Positions 8,066 through 16,999 of a stretch of 59,762 nt of DNA are shown one piece after another. The first letter of the stretch is position 1. Each line of letters begins with the position of its first letter. This stretch comes from Oceanococcus sp. GTDB lineage: Bacteria > Pseudomonadota > Gammaproteobacteria > Nevskiales > Oceanococcaceae. A program made the translations under genes and the position numbers. Under the pieces are notes generated by a model, which made no database searches, was not told where the DNA came from, and worked only from the letters and a program-made list of their open reading frames with translations. The stretch lies in the NCBI GenBank assembly GCA_030147945.1, contig JASBUL010000058.1, positions 1 through 59,762 of the forward strand, written 5' to 3'.

Positions 8066-9685
8066 GTGAGTGACATACAGACATCGGCCGCCGCGCCCAG
8101 CACGCCCGCCAGCAGCTTGCAGAATTTCAATCTCAAGGATGTGTGGGCCAGCCCGGGTGTGCGTCAGATTGCCGCACTGGTCGGTGTGGCGCTGGCGGTG
8201 GCCGTGGGTGTCACGATCTTCATGTGGGCGCAGAAGCCGGGCATGCAGACGCTGTACAGCGGCCTCAACACCCAGGATGAAGCCGAAATGGTCGAGGCCT
8301 TGCGTCAGGCCGGGATCACCTTCAAACAGAACAGCAGTGGCGGGGCCATACAGGTCGCCGCGGAAGATGTGCACCGGGCACGTTTGCAGCTGGCCAGCCA
8401 GGGCCTGCCGCGCAGCGCCGGTGGTGGCTTTGAAACCATGCGCGAAGAGCAGGGCATCGGGGTTAGCCAGTTCCTCGAGAACGCGCGCTATCAGCATGCT
8501 CTGGAAACCGAACTGTCGCGCACCATCAGTCAGCTGCAGCCGGTGCGCAGTGCGCGCGTGCATCTGGCCATCCCGCAACGCAGCGCTTTTGTGCGCAATC
8601 GTCAGCAGCCCAGTGCCTCGGTGCTGGTGGCCCTGTATCCGGGACGTCGCCTGGAGGATGGCCAGGTCGATGCGGTGGTGCATCTGGTGGCTTCAAGCAT
8701 CCCTGAATTGCAGGCTTCCAAGGTCAGTGTGGTGGATGAGTCCGGGCGCCTGCTCAATCGCTCCGGCGATGCAGCGCTGGGGCTGAGCACCACCCAGCTG
8801 GAATACCGCACACGTCTGGAAGACACCTACCGTGGACGTATCGAGCAACTGCTGTTGCCGGTGCTCGGGCCGGGGCGGGTCAGCGCTCAGGTCAGCGTTG
8901 ATCTGGACTTCAGCGCGCTGGAGGAAACCCGTGAAAGTTATGCCCCGGACGGCAAGGTTCTGCGCAGCGAACAACGGTCTGAAAACCGCGACGTAACCAA
9001 CGAGGCGGTCGGTGTGCCGGGTGCGCTGAGCAATCGCGTGCCGAACAGCGCTGAGCAGGGCGAGGGCAGCCGCGCCACCAGCCTGCAGCAGACACGCAAT
9101 TACGAAGTCGATCGCACCTTGAGCCATCGACGCAGTGATCCGGGGCGCTTGCGCCGGATCAGTGTCGCGGTGCTGGTTGATCACATACCTGATGTGGCCG
9201 CCGGCGGTGATAAGACCAAACCGCTGGATGCGGCCGAACTGGCCCAGATCGAGAACCTGGTCAAGGATGCCGTGGGTTTTGATGTGGAGCGCGGCGACAC
9301 CGTCAGCGTGAGCAATCTGAGTTTCATCGCCCCGCAGGAGCTTGCGCCGATGGATGTCCCGCTGTGGGACAAGCCGGTGGTGCGCAGCCTAGGGCGCCAG
9401 CTGCTCGGCGCGGCCGTGCTGCTGATCATCGCATTCGTGATTCTGCGTCCGGCCCTGCGCTCGGCGCTGAATCCACCGTATCCGGTGAGTCAGGTCAAAC
9501 CGGCGGCACTGGCCGGTGCGCCGGCCGCTGCGGCAGGCGCAATGACTGCTGAAGGCCAGGACGAAGCGCCGCGTGCCGCGCCCCTGCCGCCGATGGAACG
9601 CAAGCTCAGCATCGCCCGCGATGCGGTGCGTGAAGATCCCAAGCGGGTGGCCCAGTTGATGAAGCAGTGGGTGGGTGATGACTGA
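8066..9685 (+). CDS. fliF: flagellar MS-ring protein FliF
   Basis: FliF forms the membrane MS ring on which the motor is built. The 539-aa protein has a first membrane segment at about 34-55 and periplasmic ring-building motifs. These include ALETELSRTISQLQPVRSAR and VHLAIPQRSAFV. A second membrane segment lies at about 443-463, followed by a cytoplasmic tail (ERKLSIARDAVREDPKRVAQ) that binds FliG. The start is GTG 8066 with an AGAGAGAG ribosome site. The tail gene end overlaps the fliG start by 8 bp, consistent with coupled translation. Confidence 0.97.
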   Translation: MSDIQTSAAAPSTPASSLQNFNLKDVWASPGVRQIAALVGVALAVAVGVTIFMWAQKPGMQTLYSGLNTQDEAEMVEALRQAGITFKQNSSGGAIQVAAEDVHRARLQLASQGLPRSAGGGFETMREEQGIGVSQFLENARYQHALETELSRTISQLQPVRSARVHLAIPQRSAFVRNRQQPSASVLVALYPGRRLEDGQVDAVVHLVASSIPELQASKVSVVDESGRLLNRSGDAALGLSTTQLEYRTRLEDTYRGRIEQLLLPVLGPGRVSAQVSVDLDFSALEETRESYAPDGKVLRSEQRSENRDVTNEAVGVPGALSNRVPNSAEQGEGSRATSLQQTRNYEVDRTLSHRRSDPGRLRRISVAVLVDHIPDVAAGGDKTKPLDAAELAQIENLVKDAVGFDVERGDTVSVSNLSFIAPQELAPMDVPLWDKPVVRSLGRQLLGAAVLLIIAFVILRPALRSALNPPYPVSQVKPAALAGAPAAAAGAMTAEGQDEAPRAAPLPPMERKLSIARDAVREDPKRVAQLMKQWVGDD

Positions 9686-10685
9686 CACGATTCAGGACAT
9701 AGCCGGCGACGAGCGCGCCGCCATCTTGCTCATGTCGCTGGGCGAGGAAACGGCTGCGGACGTGCTCAAGCACATGGGCGCCAAGGCTGTTCAAAAGGTC
9801 GGCGCAGCCATGGCCTCACTGACCAATGTGCCGCGTGACCGCATGGAATTGGTCATCGACAATTTTGTTGAGGTGCTGGAGTCGCAGACCTCACTTGGCG
9901 TGGGCAGCGACGATTACGTGCGCAATGTGCTGGTCTCAGCTCTGGGTGAAGACAAGGCCGGCAGCCTGATCGACCGTATTCTGATCGGTCGCAACAGCAA
10001 GGGGCTGGAGGCGCTCAAGTGGATGGAAACACGGGCCGTGGCCGAGCTGATCCGCCACGAACATCCGCAGATCATCGCCATCGTGCTGTCGTATCTGGAT
10101 TCCGATCAGTCCGCCGAAATTCTCAATCTGTTGCCGGAAAATCTGCGCGTTGACGTGATGCTGCGCATCGCCAGTCTGGACGGCATACAACCCGCCGCGC
10201 TCAAGGAGCTGGACGAGATCATGGAGCGCCAGTTCTCCGGCGCGGGCAATCTCAAAGCCTCCAATGTGGGCGGTGTCAAAGTGGCCGCCAACATCATCAA
10301 TATGATGGACGGGGCCACCGAACAGGCCCTCATTGAACTGCTGCGTGAGCAGGACGAAGTGCTCAGTCAGCGCATCGAAGACCTCATGTTCGTGTTCGAC
10401 AATCTGGCCGATGTGGATGACCGCTCGATGCAGCGCCTGCTGCGCGAAGTCGAGAACGACCGGCTGGTGCTGGCGCTCAAGGGCGCCAACAAGACGGTCA
10501 AGGAAAAGATTCTGGCCAATATGTCCAAGCGTGCAGCGGAAATGCTCACCGAGGATCTGGAAGCGGCCGGGCCGGCCAAGGTGTCTGACGTGGATGCGGC
10601 GCAGAAGGAAATCCTCACCCTGGCCCGCAAGCTGGCCGACGAAGGTGAGATCAGTCTGGGTACGGCCGCTGAAGAGATGCTATGA
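9678..10685 (+). CDS. fliG: flagellar motor switch protein FliG
   Basis: FliG is the rotor protein that receives torque from the stators and couples to FliM. The 335-aa protein begins MTDTIQDIAGDERAAILLMS. It carries the middle-domain EHPQ motif (RHEHPQIIAIVLSYLD) and the C-terminal torque helix (DLMFVFDNLADVDDRSMQRL and LRE). The end LTLARKLADEGEISLG is also typical. I chose ATG 9678 over the GTG at 9675. The gene overlaps fliF by 8 bp and fliH by 4 bp (ATGA). Confidence 0.97.
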   Translation: MTDTIQDIAGDERAAILLMSLGEETAADVLKHMGAKAVQKVGAAMASLTNVPRDRMELVIDNFVEVLESQTSLGVGSDDYVRNVLVSALGEDKAGSLIDRILIGRNSKGLEALKWMETRAVAELIRHEHPQIIAIVLSYLDSDQSAEILNLLPENLRVDVMLRIASLDGIQPAALKELDEIMERQFSGAGNLKASNVGGVKVAANIINMMDGATEQALIELLREQDEVLSQRIEDLMFVFDNLADVDDRSMQRLLREVENDRLVLALKGANKTVKEKILANMSKRAAEMLTEDLEAAGPAKVSDVDAAQKEILTLARKLADEGEISLGTAAEEML

Positions 10686-11314
10686 ACCCGGCCGACGATG
10701 CACGCGTATGGCACAACATTGCCGGCGCACGGGCCTGGGACATGCCCCAGTTCGAAAGCGATGCACAGACGGTTCAGGACGAACAGCGTCCTGATGCGCC
10801 GCCCACGGCAGCAGAACTGGATGCGCTGCAGAAGCGCGCCTATGACGAAGCCTGGGCCGAAGGCCAGGCCAAGGGTTATGCCGAAGGCCTGGCGGCGGGC
10901 GAGCAAGCGATTGCCGAGGGGGTGGAGCGCTTGCATGTGATTGCCGCCGCATTGGCCGCGCCACTGGATGAGCTCGACCGCGATCTGGAATACAGCCTGA
11001 CCAATCTGGCGCTGATTCTGGCCCGGCGCATCGTCGGCAAATCGGTGTTTGATGACCCACAGGCGATGCAGTCTCTGGTGCGCGAAACCGTTGCGGCGCT
11101 GGGTCACGAGGTCGAATCACCGGTGGACGTGTGGGTCAATCCGCGCGATCTGAATTTTCTGCGCGAACACGGCTTGGCCGAAGCGCACTGGACCCTGCAC
11201 CACGACGACGCGCTGCAGTCTGGTGATGTGCGGGTCAAACGCGGTCTGGCCGAGGTCGACGGGCGCCTGCAACAGCGTCTGGATCGGCTCGCCGCGGACA
11301 TGCTGAATGTCTGA
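10682..11314 (+). CDS. fliH: flagellar export ATPase regulator FliH
   Basis: FliH binds the FliI ATPase and tethers it to the C ring and export gate. The 210-aa protein has a disordered N-terminus, then a long helix with AEGQAKGYAEGLAAGEQA near residues 60-77. This GxxxG/AxxxG repeat pattern is characteristic of FliH. A C-terminal globular domain (VWVNPRDLNFLREH, SGDVRVKRGLAEVDGRL) follows. The start overlaps the fliG stop (ATGA) and the end overlaps fliI by 8 bp. Confidence 0.93.
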   Translation: MNPADDARVWHNIAGARAWDMPQFESDAQTVQDEQRPDAPPTAAELDALQKRAYDEAWAEGQAKGYAEGLAAGEQAIAEGVERLHVIAAALAAPLDELDRDLEYSLTNLALILARRIVGKSVFDDPQAMQSLVRETVAALGHEVESPVDVWVNPRDLNFLREHGLAEAHWTLHHDDALQSGDVRVKRGLAEVDGRLQQRLDRLAADMLNV

Positions 11315-12683
11315 TCCGGCCCAGGCCTTTCGCCAGGCGCGCCAGCTGCAACTGGCCGATCGGCTGGCTGCGCGTGGTGCGCGCACCGGGCTGTCGTCCG
11401 GGCTGGTGGTCTCCGGCAGCCTGCGTCAGGTTGTTGGGCTGACCCTGGTGGCGGAAGGTTGCCATGCCGAAATCGGCACGCGCTGCCGCATCGAACATGA
11501 CGACGGGCCAGGCGTGGAAGCCGAGGTGGTGGGTTTTTCCGGCGACAAAATCTATCTGATGCCGGCCTCGTCGATGATCAATATCCGGCCCAATGCACGG
11601 GTGGTGCCGCTGGGGCGTCAGGCCGAAGTGCCGCTGGGCGCCCAGGTGCTGGGCCGCGTGCTCGACGGTGAAGGGCGCCCGATTGACGGCAAAGGGCGTA
11701 TCCGCCCGGAACGTTTCGGGCGCTTGCACGCGCCGCCACTCAATCCGCTGACCCGGGCGCCGGTCGACCGCGTGCTCGATGTGGGCGTGCGCGCCATTAA
11801 CAGCGTGCTGACCCTCGGGCGAGGCCAGCGCGTGGGTCTGTTTGCCGGTTCCGGGGTGGGTAAATCCAGCCTGCTCGGCATGATGACGCGACACACCACC
11901 GCAGATGTGATCGTGGTGGGACTGATCGGCGAGCGTGGTCGTGAGGTGCGCGACTTCGTGATGAACACGCTGGGCGAGGCCGGCATGCGCAAGGCTGTGG
12001 TGGTGGCCAGTCCGGCCGACCAGTCGCCGTTGATGCGCCTGCGCGCCGCGTATCTGGCCACGGCCCTGGCCGAGGGCTTTCGTGATGAGGGCAAGAATGT
12101 CCTGCTGCTGATGGATTCGTTGACCCGCTTTGCCCAGGCCCAGCGTGAGATCGGCCTGGCCATAGGCGAGCCTCCGGCGACCCGCGGTTTTCCGCCCTCG
12201 GTGTTTACCAAGATTCCCCAGCTGATTGAGCGTGCCGGCAATGCTGAGCCCGGTGGCGGTTCGATCACCGGCGTGTACACCGTGCTGGTCGAAGGTGATG
12301 ACATGCAGGACCCGGTGGGCGACACCGCGCGTGCCATCCTCGACGGCCATATCGTGCTGTCACGCGATCTGGCCGAGTTGGGCCATTACCCGGCCATCGA
12401 TATTGAAGCCTCGGTCAGCCGGGTGGCGCGTGATCTGCAGAGCCCGCAGCAGCGCCAGGATGCGGTGCGTCTGCGTCATCTGTATGCGGCCTATCGACGC
12501 AATCAGGACATGATCCGGCTGGGCGCGTATGCCCGCGGCAGCGATCAGCAGGTCGATGACGCCATCGCGCATTGGCCGGGCATCAACCGTTACCTGCGTC
12601 AGGAGGCCGATCAAGCCTGTCGCTTCGAGCATGCGGTCGAGCAGCTTGCCGAGGTGGTCGGAGAACTGCCCGCCGCGGCCTGA
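11307..12683 (+). CDS. fliI: flagellar protein export ATPase FliI
   Basis: FliI is the F1-beta-like ATPase of the flagellar type III export apparatus. The 458-aa protein has the N-terminal beta-barrel, Walker A in GLFAGSGVGKSSLL (about residues 173-186) and the GERGREVRDF motif. Walker B is LLLMDSLTRFAQAQREIGLA, followed by GEPPATRGFPPSVF, diagnostic of type III ATPases. It is the last gene of the first half of the fli operon. The convergent NTF2-like gene ends only 3 bp after its stop, with no visible terminator between them. fliJ, normally next, is 6.4 kb away. Confidence 0.97.
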   Translation: MSDPAQAFRQARQLQLADRLAARGARTGLSSGLVVSGSLRQVVGLTLVAEGCHAEIGTRCRIEHDDGPGVEAEVVGFSGDKIYLMPASSMINIRPNARVVPLGRQAEVPLGAQVLGRVLDGEGRPIDGKGRIRPERFGRLHAPPLNPLTRAPVDRVLDVGVRAINSVLTLGRGQRVGLFAGSGVGKSSLLGMMTRHTTADVIVVGLIGERGREVRDFVMNTLGEAGMRKAVVVASPADQSPLMRLRAAYLATALAEGFRDEGKNVLLLMDSLTRFAQAQREIGLAIGEPPATRGFPPSVFTKIPQLIERAGNAEPGGGSITGVYTVLVEGDDMQDPVGDTARAILDGHIVLSRDLAELGHYPAIDIEASVSRVARDLQSPQQRQDAVRLRHLYAAYRRNQDMIRLGAYARGSDQQVDDAIAHWPGINRYLRQEADQACRFEHAVEQLAEVVGELPAAA

Positions 12684-12686
12684 CGA

Positions 12687-13088
12687 TCAGCTGCCGGCAG
12701 ACGCTCGGGCTGCGAGCATGGCGGCCATTTTCTCGTGGATCAGGTTGATCGCCTTGAGCGGTCGGATCATGACTTTGAAATCATCGATCTGGCCGGCGTC
12801 GTTCCAGTGAATGATGTCCACGCCGTTGATCACGATATCGTCGATCCGGGTTTCGAATTCCAGCAGCGCATCGTGGTCGCCACGAATCTCGCGCACGTAG
12901 CGGAAATGTTGGTTGAACAGGACCAGAAAAGCGGCGGACAGATACGCCTGGGTCAGGGCCTTGCCGCGTTGCGGAGTGTGCACCACCGGTGAGTGAAACA
13001 CTGCGTCATCGGCCAGCAGGGTGCTGAGTCCGCGCGGGTCGGTGTTTTCCACCAGCTGATGCCAGGTGTCGATAGGGTGGTTTGTCAT
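12687..13088 (-). CDS. NTF2-like (SnoaL-type) domain protein
   Basis: The 133-aa protein has the pattern of a small NTF2-like cone fold. It has an N-terminal helix (WHQLVENTDPRGLSTLLADD), the usual AVFHSPVVHTPQRGK turn, and C-terminal strands (FETRIDDIVINGVDIIHWND, GQIDDFKVMIRP). Family members range from isomerases to polyketide cyclases and simple ligand-binding proteins, so the role cannot be read from sequence. It is convergent with fliI and lies just downstream of the LysR gene on the same strand (33 bp gap), so the two may be cotranscribed. Confidence 0.8.
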   Translation of the reverse strand: MTNHPIDTWHQLVENTDPRGLSTLLADDAVFHSPVVHTPQRGKALTQAYLSAAFLVLFNQHFRYVREIRGDHDALLEFETRIDDIVINGVDIIHWNDAGQIDDFKVMIRPLKAINLIHEKMAAMLAARASAGS

Positions 13089-13121
13089 GCGAGGGTTCTC
13101 GGGGAATTCGCCGTCACTTGA

Positions 13122-14048
13122 TCACGCCACGGCTGTGCTGCGCAAGCATGCATCCCAGCTCGGGGCTTCGCCGAAGCGTTGCGCCAGAAAATCGATCAGA
13201 TGGCGTACCCGGGCTGGCAGGTGGCGATGGGGCGGATATACCGCGTAGGCGTGCAGGGCTTTCCACTGGTAGTTGAGCAGCGCAGCTTGCAGGCGCCCGG
13301 CGAGGATGGCGTCGTTGGCGATGAAGCAGGGCTGGATCAGCAGACCGAGACCGCGCTCCGCCGCCTGCAGCAGAAAATCACCATTGTTGGCCTGCAGGCG
13401 TGTTTTCAGCCGCAGTTCGCCACGTGTGCCGTCGGGGCCGCTCCAGTGCCAGCTGTGGCTGGCGGTGTTGGCGTAACGCAGCATCACGTGCTCGGCCAGT
13501 TCATCCGGATGTTGCGGCCGGCCGTGGGTCTGCCAGTAGGCCGGACTGGCGCACAGCACATGGCGGATGGTGGTGAGCTTGCGCGCCACCAGGCCAGAGC
13601 TTTCCAGATCGGCAATCCGGATGGCCAGATCGAAACCTTCACCGATCAGGTCCACCGGCCGGTCGTTCAGGTCGATATCGATGTCCACTTGCGGGTAGCG
13701 CTGAGCGAAATCGGTGATCGCCGGTGCCAGCTGGCGCAGGCCGAACGACAAAGGTGCCGCCACGCGCAGGCGCCCGGAAACCTGGCTGGCGGTGCCGCGG
13801 GCTTCGGCCTCGGCTTCGGCCAGGTCATCAAGCATGCGCTGGGCGCGCTGATAAAAGCTGCGCCCGGGATCGGTCAGGGTCATGCGCCGGGTGGTGCGGT
13901 TGAGCAGGCGCACCTGCAGATGTTCTTCCAGCTCGGCGAGGCGGCGCGACACCGCTGATTTGGCCAGATCGAGCTGGTCTGCGGCCGCGGTGATGCTGCC
14001 GGCGTCGACGACGCGCACGAAGATGCGCATGGCATTCAAGGTATCCAT
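13122..14048 (-). CDS. LysR family transcriptional regulator
   Basis: The 308-aa protein has the LysR winged helix at residues 1-60 (MDTLNAMRIFVRVVDAGSIT, LAKSAVSRRLAELE). A periplasmic-binding-like effector domain follows (LRVAAPLSFG, DLAIRIADLESSGLVARKL). It resembles the subgroup that often sits divergently from oxidoreductase or quinone/glutathione genes. It is divergent from doxX - hydroquinone reductase - MAPEG, which it probably controls through the dyad at 14066-14094. The effector is unknown. Confidence 0.93.
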   Translation of the reverse strand: MDTLNAMRIFVRVVDAGSITAAADQLDLAKSAVSRRLAELEEHLQVRLLNRTTRRMTLTDPGRSFYQRAQRMLDDLAEAEAEARGTASQVSGRLRVAAPLSFGLRQLAPAITDFAQRYPQVDIDIDLNDRPVDLIGEGFDLAIRIADLESSGLVARKLTTIRHVLCASPAYWQTHGRPQHPDELAEHVMLRYANTASHSWHWSGPDGTRGELRLKTRLQANNGDFLLQAAERGLGLLIQPCFIANDAILAGRLQAALLNYQWKALHAYAVYPPHRHLPARVRHLIDFLAQRFGEAPSWDACLRSTAVA

Positions 14049-14065
14049 TGTTGTGATTATAGGAA

Positions 14066-14094
14066 CAATAAATTCATAAATGTGCTGTTTATTG
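14066..14094. promoter_or_regulatory. dyad in the LysR/doxX divergent region
   Basis: CAATAAA (14066-14072) and TTTATTG (14088-14094) form a perfect 7-bp inverted repeat, 15 bases apart, in an AT-rich stretch. It begins 18 bases before the LysR start codon and lies 58 bases before doxX. The size fits an interrupted palindrome for a LysR-type dimer, but the centre is not the canonical T-N11-A. It may also overlap the regulator's own promoter. Confidence 0.5.
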
Positions 14095-14151
14095 CGTTAT
14101 TGGCTTGGTTGAAAATGTGTCCACCCTTACACATCAGCCGAGGATTCACAC

Positions 14152-14562
14152 ATGAAACAATTTGTCCCCATCACCGATCTGGTTGCGCGGGTGCTGCTCG
14201 CCGCGATATTCGTCATCTCCGGCCTGGGCAAGATCAGTGGCTTTGAAGCCACCCAGGGTTACATGCAGGCCATGGGCGTGCCCGGCATGCTGCTGCCGTT
14301 GGTGATCATCCTGGAAATTGCCGGCGGCGTTGCCTTGATCGCAGGTTTTCAGACCCGCATTGCGGCTTTGCTGCTAGCCGGCTTCTCGCTGCTTGCCGGG
14401 CTGCTTTTCCACTTCAATCTGGCCGACCAGATGCAGGCCATTCTGTTCTGGAAGAACCTTGCTCTGGCTGGTGGTCTGCTCATGCTGAGCTTGCACGGCG
14501 CCGGGCCGTGGTCGCTGGATGCATGGCGCAAGCCGGCCGTAAGCACGCCGCGCTACGCGTAA
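14152..14562 (+). CDS. DoxX family membrane protein
   Basis: The 136-aa protein is a four-helix membrane protein of the DoxX/SURF4-like family. It has the N-terminal signature VARVLLAAIFVISGLGKISGF split across helix 1, the GVPGMLLPLVIILEIAGGVAL helix near residues 42-62 and LLAGLLFHFN. DoxX proteins often accompany redox or detoxification genes; the biochemical role is mostly undefined. The ATG at 14152 follows GAGGA. It leads a probable three-gene unit with the hydroquinone reductase and MAPEG proteins. Confidence 0.92.
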   Translation: MKQFVPITDLVARVLLAAIFVISGLGKISGFEATQGYMQAMGVPGMLLPLVIILEIAGGVALIAGFQTRIAALLLAGFSLLAGLLFHFNLADQMQAILFWKNLALAGGLLMLSLHGAGPWSLDAWRKPAVSTPRYA

Positions 14563-14623
14563 AATTCGCAAGCCGGTGGCGTTGCTTCGCCACCGGCGTC
14601 ATGCACACAAAACGGGAACAATC

Positions 14624-15607
14624 ATGGGTTTGTTGATTGACGGTGAGTGGCACGATCAGTGGTACGACACCAAAAGCACCGGCGGCAAGTTCGTCCGCTC
14701 GGAATCGCAGTTTCGCAACTGGGTGACGGCCGATGGCAGCCCAGGACCGACCGGTGAGGGCGGGTTTGAGGCGCAGCCCGGACGCTATCACCTGTACGTT
14801 TCATGGGCCTGTCCCTGGGCTCACCGGGCCATCATCTACCGCAAGCTCAAAGGGCTTGAAGCGCTGATTTCGATGTCGGTGGTCAACGCCCACATGGGCG
14901 AGCAAGGCTGGACGTTCGAAGCGGGTCGCGGTGTGATTCCCGATGAGGTCAATCAGGCGCAGTATCTGCACCAGATTTACACCCGCGTCGATCCGCACTA
15001 CAGCGGTCGGGTGACCGTACCGGTGCTGTGGGACAAGCAGCGCGGCACCATCGTCAACAACGAATCGGCAGACATCATCCGCATGCTCAATTCGGCCTTT
15101 GATGGGGTGGGTGGTAATGCCCTGGATCTCTATCCGGCTGAGCAGCAGGCCACCATTGATGAGCTTAATGCGTGGATATATCCGCGCATCAACAACGGTG
15201 TCTACCGGGCTGGTTTTGCCACCAGCCAGGCGGCCTACAGTGAAGCGGTGAGCGATCTGTTCGCCGCGCTGGATACGCTTGAGCAGCGCCTGTCAGGACA
15301 GCGTTATCTCACCGGCGCGCACATCAGCGAGGCGGACTGGCGTCTGTTCACCACGTTGATCCGCTTCGATGCGGTGTATGTGGGGCACTTCAAGTGCAAC
15401 CTGCGCGAGATCCGTGACTATCCGGCCCTGTCGGCGTATTTGCGCGATCTGTATCAGCATCCGGGCATCGCCGACACGGTGGATATCGACTACATCAAGG
15501 AGCATTACTATCGCAGCCAGCCGACGGTGAATCCCAGTGGCGTTATACCGCTGGGGCCATCACTGGATTTTTCCGCGCCCCACGGGCGTGAGCATTTGAC
15601 CGCATAA
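14624..15607 (+). CDS. glutathionyl-hydroquinone reductase (Xi-class GST)
   Basis: These enzymes reduce glutathionyl-hydroquinones with glutathione and help recycle quinones. The 327-aa protein has the Xi-class layout: an N-terminal extension and a thioredoxin-like domain with the catalytic cysteine in SWACPWAHR (Cys63). A helical GST-C domain carries VPVLWDKQRGTIVNNES and DIIRMLN, and the C-terminus has DYIKEHYYRSQPTVNPSGV. It is closest in my reading to the E. coli YqjG and PcpF type. I chose ATG 14624 because MGLLIDGEWH is the usual family start. It is probably cotranscribed with doxX under the divergent LysR regulator. Confidence 0.93.
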   Translation: MGLLIDGEWHDQWYDTKSTGGKFVRSESQFRNWVTADGSPGPTGEGGFEAQPGRYHLYVSWACPWAHRAIIYRKLKGLEALISMSVVNAHMGEQGWTFEAGRGVIPDEVNQAQYLHQIYTRVDPHYSGRVTVPVLWDKQRGTIVNNESADIIRMLNSAFDGVGGNALDLYPAEQQATIDELNAWIYPRINNGVYRAGFATSQAAYSEAVSDLFAALDTLEQRLSGQRYLTGAHISEADWRLFTTLIRFDAVYVGHFKCNLREIRDYPALSAYLRDLYQHPGIADTVDIDYIKEHYYRSQPTVNPSGVIPLGPSLDFSAPHGREHLTA

Positions 15608-15651
15608 GCGCCGCGGCGGACACTGCGGGCGGGGTTCCGGCGGAGATGAGC

Positions 15652-16038
15652 ATGAGTGTGTCGCTGTGGTTTGGCGTTTATGTGGTGTTCAACGTGCTGT
15701 TGCTGACGGCGCTGGCGATCAATGTGTCGCGTCTGCGCATCGTTCGCAAAGTGGCTCATGGCGACGGCGGTGATGTGGTGATCAAGGCCGCCATACGCAC
15801 CCATGTGAACGGGGTGGAGAATGTGCCGATCTTTGCGCTGGTGTTGCTGGCGCTGGAATTTGCGCAGGCCTCGACCGGTTTGCTTGCCGGCCTGGTGCTG
15901 GTGTTTTGTGCCGCGCGCCTGGCTCATGCGGTGGGCATGCTGACCCCGTATTTCAACTTTCGCCGGCTTGGTGCCGGGCTGACGTACGCCTGCCAGATCG
16001 TCGGCGCACTGGCCATTGTGCCGAGTCTGCTGGGCTGA
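15652..16038 (+). CDS. MAPEG family membrane protein
   Basis: MAPEG proteins are small membrane enzymes, often with glutathione transferase or peroxidase activity. This 128-aa protein has four predicted membrane helices and the characteristic RTHVNGVENVPIFAL stretch near residues 44-58. GGAG at 15642-15645 gives correct spacing only for the ATG at 15652, not for the in-frame ATG at 15646. It follows the glutathionyl-hydroquinone reductase by 44 bp; a glutathione-linked role fits both sequence and place, but the substrate is unknown. The next gene converges on it with no spacer. Confidence 0.9.
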   Translation: MSVSLWFGVYVVFNVLLLTALAINVSRLRIVRKVAHGDGGDVVIKAAIRTHVNGVENVPIFALVLLALEFAQASTGLLAGLVLVFCAARLAHAVGMLTPYFNFRRLGAGLTYACQIVGALAIVPSLLG

Positions 16039-16938
16039 TCAGTCTGCCTGCGGCTGCAGATCCAGACGCAGTACCACGTTGTCGCGCCCGGCCTGGGAAA
16101 AGCGCAGCTGGGCCTGATCGCTCAGCGCTTCATCCAGGGTGATTTCGAACGGCACGTCGAGCTCGACATAGCGTTGAAACTGGGCCTGGCCGCCGATGCA
16201 CAGGCGCGGTTGCGACCAAGGCTGAGCCTCGCCACTGAACACGTGGACCGCTTGCAGCGCGCAATCCAGCAACTGGGCCGCGTTGACGTGATCGCCGGAG
16301 CCGGTGTGGAACGGATGTTGTGGATAGAAACCGCCCTGGCTGGGCACGCGTGCATGCACCGCCGGTTTGCCCACCCGGTCGATCACCGCAGTGACAAAAC
16401 TGCAGCCGTCGGGGCCCAGTCCGGCCAGCTGCGGGTCGATGGTGTCGACCTCCAGCACATGTCTGGCCTGCAGCGCCGAGCGACGGCTCTTTTCACGCCA
16501 TTGCTGGAAATCACGGTCGCGGAAGGCAAACCCCTGCCCGCGACTGTGGAACATATTGCGGCCCTGATCGTCGCTGACACTGAGCTTGAAACCCATGGCG
16601 CCGGTTTCGGTCCAGTTCTCGCAGCGGGCGCGTGACGGATAATTGCGACCCAGCGCCGCCTCGCCGCAATGCCATTCGAACATGGTCAAAGCGGTGTAGG
16701 TTTCCGGGCTGAAGGTGCCCATCGCCCAGCTCGCCGTCATGGTCGCGAAGTACTGGTACTTTTCCACCACAACCGGATGGGCTGGCGGCAGGGCCAGCCA
16801 TGGCCACAGATCCGGTCGCCAGTCGAACCCCAGGTCGACCACGCTGTCCGTGGCTTTGAGAACATGAGCCAGATTGTGCTTGTAGGTCAGAGCGTTGGTC
16901 ACGAGTCGATCACACCAAGTGGAGGGATCTGCGTGCAC
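16039..16938 (-). CDS. unknown protein, possibly double-hotdog fold
   Basis: I do not firmly recognise this 299-aa protein. Residues around 220-250 contain HPFHTGSGDHVNAAQLLDCA, which resembles the central helix region of hotdog-fold proteins such as AfsA/FabZ-like dehydratases. The following strands (CIGGQAQFQRYVELDVPFEI) fit a second hotdog strand set. The N-terminal half has no recognisable motif. The apparent start is GTG 16938; there is no ribosome site and no upstream ATG, so the true start is uncertain. It follows the PF10118 hydrolase gene on the same strand (61 bp gap). With fatty-acid genes common in this genome, an acyl-thioester role is possible but unproven. Confidence 0.6.
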   Translation of the reverse strand: MHADPSTWCDRLVTNALTYKHNLAHVLKATDSVVDLGFDWRPDLWPWLALPPAHPVVVEKYQYFATMTASWAMGTFSPETYTALTMFEWHCGEAALGRNYPSRARCENWTETGAMGFKLSVSDDQGRNMFHSRGQGFAFRDRDFQQWREKSRRSALQARHVLEVDTIDPQLAGLGPDGCSFVTAVIDRVGKPAVHARVPSQGGFYPQHPFHTGSGDHVNAAQLLDCALQAVHVFSGEAQPWSQPRLCIGGQAQFQRYVELDVPFEITLDEALSDQAQLRFSQAGRDNVVLRLDLQPQAD

Positions 16939-16999
16939 AGGCTACGCCGTGGCGCCGCGCTGTGGGGCAGAGCGGGGCGCCACCATAACCGATTCGTGC

